A stretch of DNA of 64,000 bases from Ichthyophis bannanicus (Eukaryota; Chordata; Amphibia; Gymnophiona; Ichthyophiidae). This document shows positions 40,088-50,820 of this stretch, one piece after another. The stretch is from NCBI GenBank assembly GCA_033557465.1, contig CM066048.1, positions 14,174,305 through 14,238,304 on the forward strand, read 5' to 3'. The notes under the pieces are model-generated. The model saw nothing but the letters and a program-made list of their open reading frames with translations, searched no databases and was not told the DNA's origin. Position numbers and translations under genes: made by a program. The stretch's first letter is position 1; every line of letters begins with the position of its first letter.

Positions 40088-40904
40088 GGAGCCCTGGGGA
40101 AGCCCAGCACAGGAAAGAGTTGAGTACTAGGGCCGGGCTCCTGTTGGACCAATCTTGAAGCAGAAGACATTCTAGAAACAAACACAGAGCACCGAACCAA
40201 TCGGGGAGCAGGATGTAAGTGGAGGATTGCACAGCTCAGAACTAGAAAGCAGTGAGTAAATGAATTCTAGCTCTAAAATCAGAATTTCCAGATATCCAGA
40301 ACACAAGACACTTTCTAACATAGTGAACAGATGATGAAAGTTCTAGTTTGTTCTTTTTCATCCTGGTATTATTCTGAAAATATAATAAAAAATCATAATT
40401 CATTTTTTGTATCAAATTAAACCAGTTGATATTTAAACGCCACAGTCAGTGTTTTTTAAAGTCCTAGCTACAGTGTTTAAAAATGAAAGCGAATATTCAG
40501 CGCTGGAATCTGGATATCCTCTGCTGCCGAATATCCGGTTTCACCACTGACACTATCCAGATAGCAGAGATGTTCGGTTCTTGCTGACCACTATCCAGGC
40601 AGCAAAAAAAACACATAAAGTTAAGCTTAATGTTAAGCAGTTTGTCATCCACTTAGTGGTCTGAATATCGCTGGTAACAGGATGATTCCAAACTCTGTTC
40701 TAGCTCTGCCCGTAGACCTCCCCGAGATGGCCAGAGGAACTATACAACAGTGTTAAATCTCACACTGGCCAGCACTTGTCCTGCTAACTGGATAAATGCT
40801 TTTGAACATCAGACCCCAAAATTTATAAGGGCAGAAACTATCTAATGCGATTTGCTTACATCATAGAAAAAACTTTAACCAGGATCTATGTCAGATACCT
40901 AGAG
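40088..40904. other. Spacer with an old interspersed repeat
   Basis: Between about 40485 and 40735 the sequence (GAATATTCAGCGCTGGAATC, CCGAATATCCGGTTTCACCA) resembles 44245-44490. The two are divergent copies of one uncharacterised repeat. No gene seen. Confidence 0.5.
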
Positions 40905-41885
40905 TTCCACCTGATATCTCTCCAGCAATCCAAACCAAGATCTCTGCCTGCCTTTCTGACATCGCCGACTGGATGTCTCATCACCGCTTGAAGCTGAACA
41001 TGGCCAAGACTGAGCTCCTCCTCTTTCCCCCCCAACTCCACTCCTCCTCTTCCCCCCTTCTCAGTCTCCGTGGATGGATCTACGATCCTTCCTGTTCCCT
41101 CAGCCCGCAATCTGGGGATCATCTTTGACACCTCTCTCTCCTTCTCCTTACATATCCAGCACGTTGCCAAAACCTGTCGCTTCTTTCTCTACAACATTAG
41201 CAAAATCCGCCCCTTCCTGTCGGAACACACCACCAAAATGCTTATCCACTCCCTAATCTCCTCTCGCCTTGACTACTGCAACCTACTCCTTGCTGGTCTC
41301 CCCATGAGCCATCTCCTCCCCCTTCAATCCATACAAAATTATGATGCTTGATTAATCTTCCGCCAATCCCGCCATGCCCACATTACTCCTCTCCTCAAGT
41401 CGCTTCATTGGCTCCCCATCCAATTCCGCATCCAATTCAAACTTCTCCTACTCACCTATAAATACATTCACTCTACAGCTCCTCCGTACCTCTCGTCTCT
41501 TATCTCTCCCCACATCCCAGCTCGGGATCTTCGCTCCGCTAACAAATTACTTCTATCTAGGCCTTTCACTCGTACTCCTAACTCCCGACTTCACTCTTTT
41601 CACCTTGCTGCACCCTATGCCTGGAACAACCTACCTGTGGTCTATACGCCAGGCACCTTCCCTGGCCCTCTTCAAATCCAGGTTAAAAACCCACCTCTTC
41701 GTGGTCATGTTCGGATCCTGACGTCTGTCCTTCATCTTAACCTAACCCCCATCTTTTCATGATCAAACTGTAAAACCCATCGAATTGACTAATGTTTTGT
41801 ATTATTGTAAGCTCGGACGAGCAGGGACTTTCTCTGGTATGTTTGGTTGTGTGGCGCTTTGCAGGTGTTTAATAGTAGTAGTAGC
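40905..41885 (+). mobile_element. L2-type LINE, RT C-terminal half and 3' end
   Basis: Frame pieces read [60 protein letters not shown] and LLKSLHWLPIQFRIQFKLLL. The 3' end is TTGTAAGCTCGGACGAGCAG and a TAGTAGTAGTAGCAGTAG tail. It is the same subfamily as 31066-32430 but better preserved. Two or more frameshifts make it dead. Confidence 0.85.
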
Positions 41886-42627
41886 AGTAGTGTTCATTGG
41901 TCACACTAATATATTGTTTTAGCTAACGACCCATTTTACATAAGTATATTTGTTAAATTATTTTTGATAGAAATAATTTTGTGCATCAGATTTCTCCCTA
42001 AGCAAAACTATTTAATGAATGAATGTGCACATCACCGACTATATTGTTGCATCCAATTATTATTTCCATGATTTTCACTGAATTCAAAATTTCTGGGAAA
42101 ATTTACATCCCTATTTCCCTGTCTTGGAGATTAAGCAAGTGCAGTCTTTGCCTTTCCTGGAGACTGCACAGAAATGAAGCGTTGGGATGTCTGCTACCCT
42201 GGAGAGCAGAAGCACTGTGTCCTCCCAGGCACTGCCGGAGTGGACCCCCATAAGCTCCCCTTCAGAGGTAACCCGCTCCTGAACCGTCTGCTCTTCCTAG
42301 CACAGAAAAGCAACAGAAGTCTGGGAGGTGCCTTCTCAGCACACTAATTATTGCATTCTAAAAATTCATCGCACAGGTATTGCCGTGTGAGGACTGCAGA
42401 GGTGTGTCCCAGTACAGGACAAGAACTTACCAGGCAGGTAAAACTTCTCTATTCCGATCTGTCTCTCTGCTTGGGAAATCAGAGGACAGTGTGCATGTGT
42501 GTGTTCTGGCGTGGTCCCTCTACTCCGCGGTTCCGCTGACACGGAGGTATATCTTCCTCACTTTGCTGCTTTTCATATTACACAGTGAATAGTAGACGTG
42601 AAATCAGGAAGCTGAACGAGATTTACC
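41886..42627. other. Region upstream of a possible host exon
   Basis: No repeat is recognised in most of this stretch, which is unusual for this window. A splice-donor-like CAGGCAG|GTAAAA lies at about 42435-42441. It could hold a promoter or 5' UTR for the exon at 42628, but no core promoter element is convincing. Confidence 0.3.
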
Positions 42628-42676
42628 ATGGAGGGGCCCTGGCTGCTGTCATTTTTCCTTTTGACTCTATATCCAG
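42628..42676 (+). CDS. Possible host exon 1: signal peptide exon, phase-1 splice donor
   Basis: ACCATGG gives a strong Kozak context. Translation is MEGPWLLSFFLLTLYP plus the first base of the next codon, then GTAAGC, a good splice donor. A charged-plus-hydrophobic leader ending in a phase-1 donor is the usual first exon of immunoglobulin-superfamily and related receptors (established gene structure). No second exon is recognised downstream in the window, so the gene, if real, continues through repeat-filled introns or has decayed. The identity is unknown. Confidence 0.4.
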
Positions 42677-42734
42677 GTAAGCTCTTCAGATTTCCACCTG
42701 TTTCTAAGGTTCATACATGTCTATTCTTCAATAA

Positions 42735-42905
42735 ATAGATGGGGGCTGACCTGCATGCAGCGGCAGGTAAAACACCAAACATAGGCATAGAGAGGGGTGA
42801 CCTGCACGGAGCAGCACTTGCAAACACACTAATCACCTTACTGGACAGACTAGATGGATCATACTGGTCTTTATCTGCCATCAAATACTATATTACTATG
42901 TTACT
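42735..42905 (+). mobile_element. CR1-type LINE 3' UTR fragment
   Basis: AGATGGGGGCTGACCTGCAT through CAGACTAGATGGATCATACT and GGTCTTTATCTGCCATCAAA matches 2790-2950 in order and ends at the same ATGTTAC phrase. It contains only a 3' end. Confidence 0.8.
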
Positions 42906-42954
42906 GAATTTGCTTTTTGGAAATAATTATTCGCCCATTCCAAATCCGAGCTCA

Positions 42955-43090
42955 GGGTGAGTTATAATCATGTAGAGAAGTTGCTTCTCTGTCCAAGTGG
43001 GTAAAGTGACTCGGCCAAGGTCAAGGAGCAGGAGTAGTGGGATTTGAACTCTGGCTTCCCTGGTTCTAACTACTAGGCTACTCCTGAACA
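42955..43090 (-). mobile_element. tRNA-derived SINE fragment
   Basis: In reverse complement it reads AGGAGTAGCCTAGTAGTTAG (A box), GAGTTCAAATCCCACTACTC (B box) and CCTTGACCTTGGCCGAGTCA (core). This is the head and core of the window's CORE-type SINE. Confidence 0.75.
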
Positions 43091-44004
43091 AGTTAACTAT
43101 GATCCGATCACTTTCAGAATATAATGGAAGCTTCAGATCAACTTATCTGGATTTAGATGTCTTTTAAGAACCTATAAAACTCAGTAAGACTTGTGAGGAG
43201 AGGTCTAGAGCTCTTAAAATGCCTTCTGAGGATTGAAAGATTAATTGCAAGTTTGTGTGCAGTTCCTGAGAGCAGCTAGACTAGAGACAGTAATGACAGG
43301 GAATAGACTTCCCTCATGGGAAGAAGTGCATTAAAAGCACTGTTAAGCAGTAAGGAAAGGACAGATGCTGACAATCATTTGGTTTCACTAACGAGATATT
43401 TTTACTGAAGATATTTAAGTATTTGACAGCAGCCCCAGGCTGTTCAGTCGTATCTACCAGTGACTCCATGTTGAAACCATTGTCTATGTAGGTGAAAACA
43501 TTTTAACGACTTTTTGTCCCCAAAATTATTTTATATGTACAGGACTGACTTCTCTTTATAGTTACAGAGAACAGGAGGCTGATGTTTTCCTCATTAAGAA
43601 GAATTTAGGTATTTCTGGATAAAATCAAGCGCCTTTCTGAAACAGCAAGGATAGCGCTTAACAAGGAACTTTTTAACATTTCAGGATCAGTCACTGTGAA
43701 CTGTGGTTCCTTCAGTGCCTTGCTTGTCTTTAGTTGAGAAGGTTATTTGAGAAATCGAGGCAATCATTTAGAAGCCAAATTAGATATTGATCAGAAGGTT
43801 ACATTGTTTTAAAGAAAATTAATAAAGAATTAAAAAGTTGGTAAAGGTGAGCACATTCTCCAACAATCAGTTGTGTTTGCTGAATTCACATTGACATCTT
43901 CAACACAGCTGTCTAATGAATGACAGACACCTGGTCTAATTTGGACTCACACCAACTGTGAGGATCATAGCAAATATGTGCTTTAATGAGGTAGATTTTT
44001 TTTT
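43091..44004. other. Unassigned, low in repeats
   Basis: Mostly unique-looking AT-rich sequence. A short ACATTTCAG/GATCAGTCACTGTG phrase near 43680 reads SVTVNC in one frame before a quick stop. I do not call it an exon. Confidence 0.3.
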
Positions 44005-44205
44005 AGTGCCATCAAGTCAATATTGACCCCTGGGTTTTCTTGACAATGTATCACTGGAAGTAGATTGCCAGCCTTTTCTTCCGAGGCAATGGAGGGTAAA
44101 GTAACTTGCCCAAGGTCACAAGAAGTGCCAGTGGGAATTGAACCCTTGATCTTCTGGGTACTAGGCAGTTGCTCTAACCACTAGGCTACTCCTCCACTCC
44201 AACTT
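44005..44205 (-). mobile_element. tRNA/CORE-type SINE
   Basis: In reverse complement it carries GGAGGAGTAGCCTAGTGGTT (A box), GGGTTCAATTCCCACTGG (B box), CTTGTGACCTTGGGCAAGTT, CATTGCCTCGGAAGAAAAGG and a CAGGGGTCAATATTGACTTG end. It is nearly full length and the same family as 15690 and 46140. Confidence 0.85.
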
Positions 44206-46135
44206 GTTACAACTTTGTGGATAAGCAGATAGAAAGCCATTCAGGTTAATATTCAACAGTGGGAGTCAGCATTTTTAAAGGGGCTGGCCAGCACTGCTGA
44301 AACTGGTATCAGATATTCACCACCAGAACCTATCTGGTATCCGGTGCTAAATATCTAGTTTCACTGGCGACTGGAATTGGTGTCGAGCTAGCAACAATAT
44401 TCAGCCGCTGACCAGACAGCAAGTTCCACATAAAGGTAGGACAGTCATTGATTGATCTTAACTTTATAAAGTTTGCCAATCCAGTTAGTGACTGATTATA
44501 ACATGCTTTTCATGCCCCCGACAGTTAACACACTGGTGTTGCACTTAACGTTCCATGGGTTTGCGCATTATGGGTGCATTTGGTTCAGCGCCAACCACAA
44601 CAGGTTTAACGCCATAGCACCTTTAGTAAAAAGGCCCCTATGTAAAACTTTTTACGCAGAATATTTCCTATAACTAAACATATCTGGACTGGCACTGGGA
44701 AAGAGAGAAGGACTAGCCCTAGGCAAGCATACGAGGAGTGTAATTTTATAAGAGATGCTTAAGCAGGACATTTGCCTAGATGTCTATTTTGGGGCTATTT
44801 TGTAAAGATGCATACTTTGCATCTCATTAGTATTCAACACACATTGCCGTGGCAACTTGTGCATTATGGTAAATAATGTGCATCATTTCCCTTTAATGTG
44901 GATTAAGGGCCAAATAATATGGGTTATTCCTGCAGCGCACTTTAGCAACTAACCGCTTCAGGTCACATAAAAGTAGGTGTGAACATTCTCTGCATTCGCT
45001 TTATATGTAGGTGTCCCCTGTGTAATTTTATGAAAGCCCTTTTCCATTGGTAAAACAGGGTTTACTTATGGGGAAAAATGTTCATGAAAGTACCACTGTA
45101 ATGACTATTAAGGGATTTAACTGCTTACAAATTACACGGCGATCTCCTGCAAACTCAGTCGTGTGAAGCATCAATAGCAACAATACAGAAACACGGCCCA
45201 TGTAGTAAATACAGACCTGTAGGCATGGTCCAAATATCTGTTCTCTCTTGATTCACTTTTAAAGCTTGTTCGTCCAAAATGCTCTGACCAATCAAGAACA
45301 AATCAATAAAACACAGTAACAACATTACACTAAATAAACCATAATACAATGCACCAACACCAACATAACCAAGGAAAACAGGGGCAAAGGAATCCTTGTT
45401 TCTACTGGACTGGAAAACAAACGCGACAGCCTGAGGTGCCACATTCGGACTCTTGCCAGTCGAGGGGGGCACTCTCCGTTGATGCCACTCCTAAGACAAG
45501 GATTGCTTCACAACACTACCATCTCCAACCTCATGTTTTTCCCTGATTATGTTGGCAAAGATGTTCATTTATTTAAGTTGCATGATGGCTAGAATTTTAC
45601 CATTGAATTATAATTCTTTTTTTCTCCGCCCTGGCCAACCATCAACTAATAATGAACAATTAGTGAAGAGTGAGGGTATTTGTGAAGCTAAATGTCTATA
45701 GTTTGCTATATCTGATTGAAAATACCTGTGTTTAGAGAGAATATTAGTTTGCCTATTTCTCCTTTATTTATTGATGGATCTTGATAAAAGTTCAGCTGGA
45801 GTCGCTTTTTAAATCTTAGAAGCCATAAACTGCAGCTCCTGCCTTATTTTGGTCTGATGTTGTTTCCGGACTTTACAGTGTGGAGTTGGATGATTCTTTA
45901 ATCCAAGCCATAGGTATTACTGAGGAGGCCGCAAAGAGGAAGACTAAAATCAGAGACAGCCAGATATCAGAGCAATTCAATCTTCAGTCCCTTGTCCTTT
46001 ACACTTGTAAAGAGCACCAACATGTCTCCCTGCAGGGACTGGATTTAAAACACCAACTAACTGACTTCTTGTCCACATTCCAACACAACTGCAGTATTCA
46101 AATAGCGTTGAGATGATCTGTTCCATGACACTATT
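44206..46135. other. Unassigned, old repeat remnants
   Basis: This contains the interspersed repeat copy at about 44245-44490, a right-end-like phrase TTTAGTAAAAAGGCCCCTA near 44622 (Harbinger-type flavour, no partner found), and a 105-residue minus-strand frame (45472-45155) with a hydrophobic stretch that matches nothing I can name. A small plus frame at 45880-46116 is also unrecognised. Confidence 0.35.
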
Positions 46136-46139
46136 TGGA

Positions 46140-46315
46140 TGGTAGTAGAGGAGTAGCCTATTGGTGACTGAGACCAGGGTTTGATTCCCACTAGCACTCT
46201 TTGTGGCCTTGGGCAAGTCAGTCAACCCTCCATTGCCTAGGAAGACAGGCCTGGCAATCTACATCCAGTCACACTGGCAAGAAAACCCAGGAGTCAGCAC
46301 TGACTCACTGTATTT
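46140..46315 (+). mobile_element. tRNA/CORE-type SINE
   Basis: GAGGAGTAGCCTATTGGTGA, AGGGTTTGATTCCCACTAGC, TTGTGGCCTTGGGCAAGTCA, CTCCATTGCCTAGGAAGACA and CAGGAGTCAGCACTGACTCA are in family order. Confidence 0.85.
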
Positions 46316-46442
46316 GGACAGCGCTACTGAATGTCTCTCTCAATGCCCTTATTCTGGTAAGCTCCATGGTTAGCCATATAAGAGCTTTGGAATATCAGCC
46401 CCAGAATTATTTATCAGGTTTTTTTATATCACTTTATCATTT

Positions 46443-47372
46443 TTGGTCAAAGTGGTTTACAGTAACTTAAATATGGAAAAGCACCTCCGAATCACCAATC
46501 GGGCCATCTTCCGCAAATTAAGAATCCTGCAACCGCTACGGAATATTATTGACCATTCTGACTTCAGGACAGTGGCACAAGCCCTCATCATTCCCCACCT
46601 GGATTACTGCAACGCTATATTACAAGGTCTGCCCAAAAAAACCCTTAACATACTTCAACTAGCACAAAACGTAGCTGCCAGAATTATCATGAAAAAAGGC
46701 CTAACCGAACACATCACTCCAGTACTAATCGAGCTTCATTGGCTCCCCATCAAGGCCCGCGTCCAATATAAGCTCTTAGTAACCACGTTCAAGCTCGTTC
46801 ATAATGTAGCACCCTCATACCTCAATACCCGATCAACCAATCACCAGAAGCAGGAGAACAGTAAATTGCAACACCCTTCATGTCCCGAGTAGCCTGAGAA
46901 ATTGCAACGCAAACACCACCAACAGAGCGTTCTCATTTATTGCACCAATACTCTGGAACCAACTGCCCCATGAACTGCGAGCAAACAAGGACTTGAAGGA
47001 CTTCAGGAAGAAGCTGAAGACTCACCTCTTTCAGACCCATTACAACCTAACCTAGTTAGAGTGTTACTCTATTCAGGCACCTTGCCAGCCTGAATAACAC
47101 ACAGCAGTACGAAATGCCTCTTGTAATATGTAATATATGTGTACATGTATATATGTGAAGCCTCCTCACAAACAATCAAATGTATATATGTAAAGCCTCC
47201 TCTGATACAATCAAATGTAAATATGTGACCGTTTGATGCTTTTTACCCACCCCTGAAATCACACTGTATGTTCCAAATCCGGCCTGTACAGCCGCACCAC
47301 TATGTATAGAAAGCTGCTGCTGATCGCTGGAAGTAGCGGGATACAAGTGTACACTAAATAAATAAATAAATA
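46443..47372 (+). mobile_element. L2-type LINE, RT C-terminus and 3' end
   Basis: The frame at 46443-46892 reads ITNRAIFRKLRILQPLRNII, then IIPHLDYCNAILQGLPKKTL and HITPVLIELHWLPIKARVQY. It is open for 149 residues, then frameshifts near 46850. PILWNQLPHELRANKDLKDF-like coding follows to about 47040. The tail is AAATAAATAAATAAATAAAA. 5' truncated. Confidence 0.85.
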
Positions 47373-47399
47373 AAAATTGTAACTTAAACTTGGTAATGC

Positions 47400-47540
47400 A
47401 TATTAAACACTTGGATTCTTCTGAGGCAATGAAGGGTTAAATGACTTGCCCAAGGCCACAAGCAGTGCTAGTGGGAATTGAACTCTGATCTCTTGGTTCC
47501 CAAGCCAATACGCTAACCAACTGGCTACTCCTCAAGTGAT
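47400..47540 (-). mobile_element. tRNA/CORE-type SINE fragment
   Basis: The reverse complement gives GAGGAGTAGCCAGTTGGTTA, AGAGTTCAATTCCCACTAGC, CTTGTGGCCTTGGGCAAGTC and CCTTCATTGCCTCAGAAG. Confidence 0.8.
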
Positions 47541-47795
47541 CCACTGGATCTCTTAAATACCTGGAAATGTATATGTGTACTATAAATATTTTCATTTCAG
47601 TTTTTGTTAGTTGGGGGGGGGGGGGCGATTAAGAACATAAGATATGCCATACTGGGTCAGACCAAGGTCCATCAAGCCCAGTATCCTGTTTCCAACAGTG
47701 GTCAATCTAGGTCATACGTACCTAGCAGTTTCCCCAAAAGACACAGGTTCCACAATGCTTGTACTGGGTCAAGCATTGATATCCTGGGTCCCTTC

Positions 47796-49355
47796 TTAAT
47801 AATGGTTTATGGACCTTTCCTCCAGGAACTTGTCCAAACCTTTTTTAAACCCAGCTACACTAACAGCCTTTACTACATCCTCCTGTAACAAATTCCAGAG
47901 TTTGATTACACATTGAGTGAAAAAATATTTTCTTTTATTAGTCTTAAATAGTTTACCCTGTAGCTTCATTGCATGTCCCCTAGTCTTTCTATATTCTGAT
48001 AACGTAAACAATCGATCTGTGTTTACCCATTCCACTCCATTCATTAATTTATAGACTTCTATCATATCTCCCCTCAGCCGTCTCCTTTCCAGATTAAAGA
48101 ACCCTAACCCTTTTAGCCTTTCCTCATAGGAGTATCCTTCCATCCCCTTTTCCATTTTGGTGGCTCTTCTCTGAACCTTTTCTAATAATGCTATATCCTT
48201 TTTAAGATACGGTGACCAGAATTGCACACAATGTTCAAGGTGCGGTCTCACTACGGAACGAAATAGAAGCATTATAATATCTTTTGTTTTATTTTCCATT
48301 TCTTTCCTTATGATACCTAGCATTCTATTTGCTCTCTTGGCCACCGCTGCACACTGGGCTGAGGGTTTTAACATGTTAATCCATAATGACGCCTGGGTGG
48401 TGGTTCCTAATGTGGAACCTTGCATCGTGTAACCATAGTTTGGGTTGTTCTTCCCTAGGTGCATAAATTTGCACTTGTCCACATTAAATTTCATCTGCCA
48501 TTTTGATGCCCAGTCTTCCAATTTATCAAGATCCTCTTGCAATTTTCCACAATCCTCTTGGGTTTTAACAACTTTAAATAGTTTTGTGTCATCTGCAAAT
48601 TTGATAACCTCACTCGTTATTCCCTTTTCCATGTCATATATGAATATGTCAAAAAGCAGCAGACCCAGCACAGATCCCTGGGGTACACCATTATTCACCT
48701 TTCTCCATTGGGAAAATTGGCCATTTAGCCCTACCCTCTGCTTTCTGTCTTTTAACCAGTTCCTGATACACAATAGTACACTGCCTCCTATCCCATGACT
48801 CTTTAGTTTTGCCAAAAGTCTCTGATGAGGGACCTTGTCAAAGACTTTCTGAAAGTCCAGATACACTATATCAACCGACTCACCTTTGTCCACCTGTTTA
48901 TTTACACCTTCAAAAAAACATAACAGATTAGTAAGACAAGATCTTCCTTGTCTAAAGCCATGTTGGCTCTCTCCCATTAGGCCATGACTATCTACATGCT
49001 GAGTAATTTTGTTCTTTATGATGGTTTCTACCATTTTTCCTGGTACTGACATCAGGTTCACCAGTCTGTAGTTTCCCGGATCACTCCTGGAACCCTTTTT
49101 AAACATTGGCGTTACATTGGCAATCCTCCAATCTTCAGGTATTACAGATGATTTTAATGAAAGTTCACAGATTACTAATAGCAGGTCTGCAATCTCATAT
49201 TTCAGTTCTTTCAACAACCTTGGATGTATACCATCCGGTCCAGGTGATTTGCTACTCTTCAGTTTATCTAATAGTTGTAAAACATCTTCCCGATGTATCG
49301 ATATTTCCTTCAATTCTTCCGCACCTTTAAATAGCACTTCAGTCATGGGTAACAT
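47796..49355 (-). CDS. CR1 ORF2 reverse transcriptase part
   Basis: The 519-residue frame is uninterrupted. RT motifs in order: KSPGPDGIHPRLLKEL, NYRLVNLMSVPGKMVETIIK, QHGFRQGRSCLTNLLCFFEG, VDIVYLDFQKVFDKVPH (first Asp), NNGVPQGSVLGLLLFDIFI and FADDTKLFKVV (Asp pair, about residue 250). The C-terminus has RPHLEHCVQFWSPYLKKDIA, RRLRGDMIEVYKLMNG and CVIKLWNLLQEDVVKAVS, diagnostic of CR1. The upstream frame (endonuclease) is shifted, so one indel separates it from a continuous ORF2. The first ATG is not a native start. Confidence 0.9.
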   Translation of the reverse strand: MLPMTEVLFKGAEELKEISIHREDVLQLLDKLKSSKSPGPDGIHPRLLKELKYEIADLLLVICELSLKSSVIPEDWRIANVTPMFKKGSRSDPGNYRLVNLMSVPGKMVETIIKNKITQHVDSHGLMGESQHGFRQGRSCLTNLLCFFEGVNKQVDKGESVDIVYLDFQKVFDKVPHQRLLAKLKSHGIGGSVLLCIRNWLKDRKQRVGLNGQFSQWRKVNNGVPQGSVLGLLLFDIFIYDMEKGITSEVIKFADDTKLFKVVKTQEDCGKLQEDLDKLEDWASKWQMKFNVDKCKFMHLGKNNPNYGYTMQGSTLGTTTQASLWINMLKPSAQCAAVAKRANRMLGIIRKEMENKTKDIIMLLFRSVVRPHLEHCVQFWSPYLKKDIALLEKVQRRATKMEKGMEGYSYEERLKGLGFFNLERRRLRGDMIEVYKLMNGVEWVNTDRLFTLSEYRKTRGHAMKLQGKLFKTNKRKYFFTQCVIKLWNLLQEDVVKAVSVAGFKKGLDKFLEERSINHY

Positions 49356-49453
49356 CCCTACATCTTCCTCAGTAAAGACCGAAGCAAAGAATTCATTCAG
49401 TCTCTCCGCTATCGCCTTGTCGCCTCTTAATGCCCCTTTAACCCCTCTATCAT

Positions 49454-50164
49454 CTAATGGACCAACTGACTCACAGGTTTTTTGCTACAAATGTACTTTA
49501 AAAAGTCTTTATTTCGCATTTTTGCTTCTGCAGCAAGCTTCTTCTCAAATTCTCCTTTTGTCTGCCGTATCAATGCCTTGCATTTGACTTGCCAGTACTT
49601 GCGCTGTTTCCAGGTTTTGTCGTTTGGCTCTTTTTTCCATTTCCTGAAAGATGCTTTTTTGGCAACAACAGCCTCTCTGACTTCACCTTTAAACCATGCT
49701 GGCAGTTTTTTGGACTTCCTTCCACTTTTCTTAAAGCGTGGAATACAGCTGGTCTGGGCTTCCAAGATAGTATTTTTCAACAACACCCAAGCTTGATTCA
49801 AATCTTTAACCTTTGCAACTGCTCCTTTTAGTTTTTTCTTAACTATTTTCCTCATTTTATCATAGTCTCCCTTTCGAAAGTTAAAAGGTAGTACTGTGGA
49901 TTTCCTTACTATCCCTCCTCCATTAATTAAATCAAACGCGATCATGCTATGATCACTATTGCCAAGTGGCCCCAATACCCTTATCTCTTGCACTAGATCT
50001 GGCGTTCCACTAAGGACTAGGTCTAATATGGCTTCCCCTCTTGTCGGTTCATGAACCAGCTGCTCCAAGAAGCAGTCATTTATTTCCTCTAGGAACTTTA
50101 TCTCCCTAGCATGTCCTGCCGTGACATTGACCCAGTCGATACCGGGGTAATTGAAATCACCCAT
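49454..50164 (-). pseudogene. CR1 ORF2 endonuclease C-terminal part (frame-shifted, truncated)
   Basis: This 236-residue frame begins MGDFNYPGIDWVNVTAG, the conserved GDFN/D block of the APE-type endonuclease, and contains RGEAILDLVLSGTPDLVQEI and GPLGNSDHSMIAFDL (SDH catalytic block). A basic linker (LPAWFKGEVREAVVAKKASF) leads to the RT. The N-terminal catalytic part is truncated. It ends at a stop created by a frameshift just before the RT frame. Confidence 0.85.
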
Positions 50165-50218
50165 TATTATTACTGCGCTGTAACTTTTGTTAGCTTTTGT
50201 TAGCTTCCTTAGTACCTG

Positions 50219-50610
50219 TAAGTTTTATTATTGAAACCTTGTAACAGACCAATGGAAAATATAAATGAGAAATGAGTGCTGTAATGTGCTAAAAATACTA
50301 ATACTAATACAAATTAAAATTAAAAAAGAAAATAAGGCGGTGCACAAAAATGTCACAGAACTCATGCCGAGAGGCAGAGCGAGAAAGAGGTGAGGCTGTG
50401 GCATGGAGGGGGTGGCAGGGGAGATAATGGGCAGAGAGAAGAGGGAGGGGTAGGTGAGAGCCAGTTGCATCAATGAGAGTCACAAGTCATTCTTTGCATT
50501 CCTCAGCTGTTAATTTTGTTGCCGTCTGACCAGTTTTTCTGTCTTAGGGTTAGAATACATGGGGTGGAAGCGAACGTGTCACAGCCACGGGAGTACTTGC
50601 CTTGGGGGCT
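50219..50610. other. Unassigned spacer
   Basis: Between the CR1 5' truncation point and the mariner left end. No gene or clear repeat. Confidence 0.4.
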
Positions 50611-50820
50611 ACGAGGTGTGACCGAAAAGCATCGAGGTTTGTTGTGCAGCTGTATAACAAAACCACGATGCTATTAAGCATGTAGTTGCCTAGTTATGTT
50701 CTCTGCATGTGCCGAGTGTAGCGTGGCTGCAGTATACCTGTACTTTTTTAAAATCACGTGATGTTTGGTATCATGTAAAAGCAGTTTGTCATATTAATGA
50801 TGAGTAAAAAAATTGAACAA

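Larger units (their letters stand above)
47630..50218 (-). mobile_element. CR1-type LINE, 2.6 kb, 5'-truncated, well preserved
   Basis: The 3' end is at the left (reverse complement of AAGAACATAAGATATGCCAT). Reading leftwards come the endonuclease C-terminal part (50164-49454), the RT (49355-47796) and a short 3' UTR. The two frames are separated by a single frameshift near 49460. The first half of the endonuclease is missing. Confidence 0.9.

Noticed and set aside
43675..43740. SVTVNC-like phrase after a CAG, considered as an Ig-type second exon for 42628
   Set aside because: Stops after about 17 codons and lacks the rest of an Ig fold.
45155..45472. 105-residue minus-strand frame with a hydrophobic helix
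   Set aside because: Could suggest a membrane protein piece, but there are no splice sites, family motif or context to support it.
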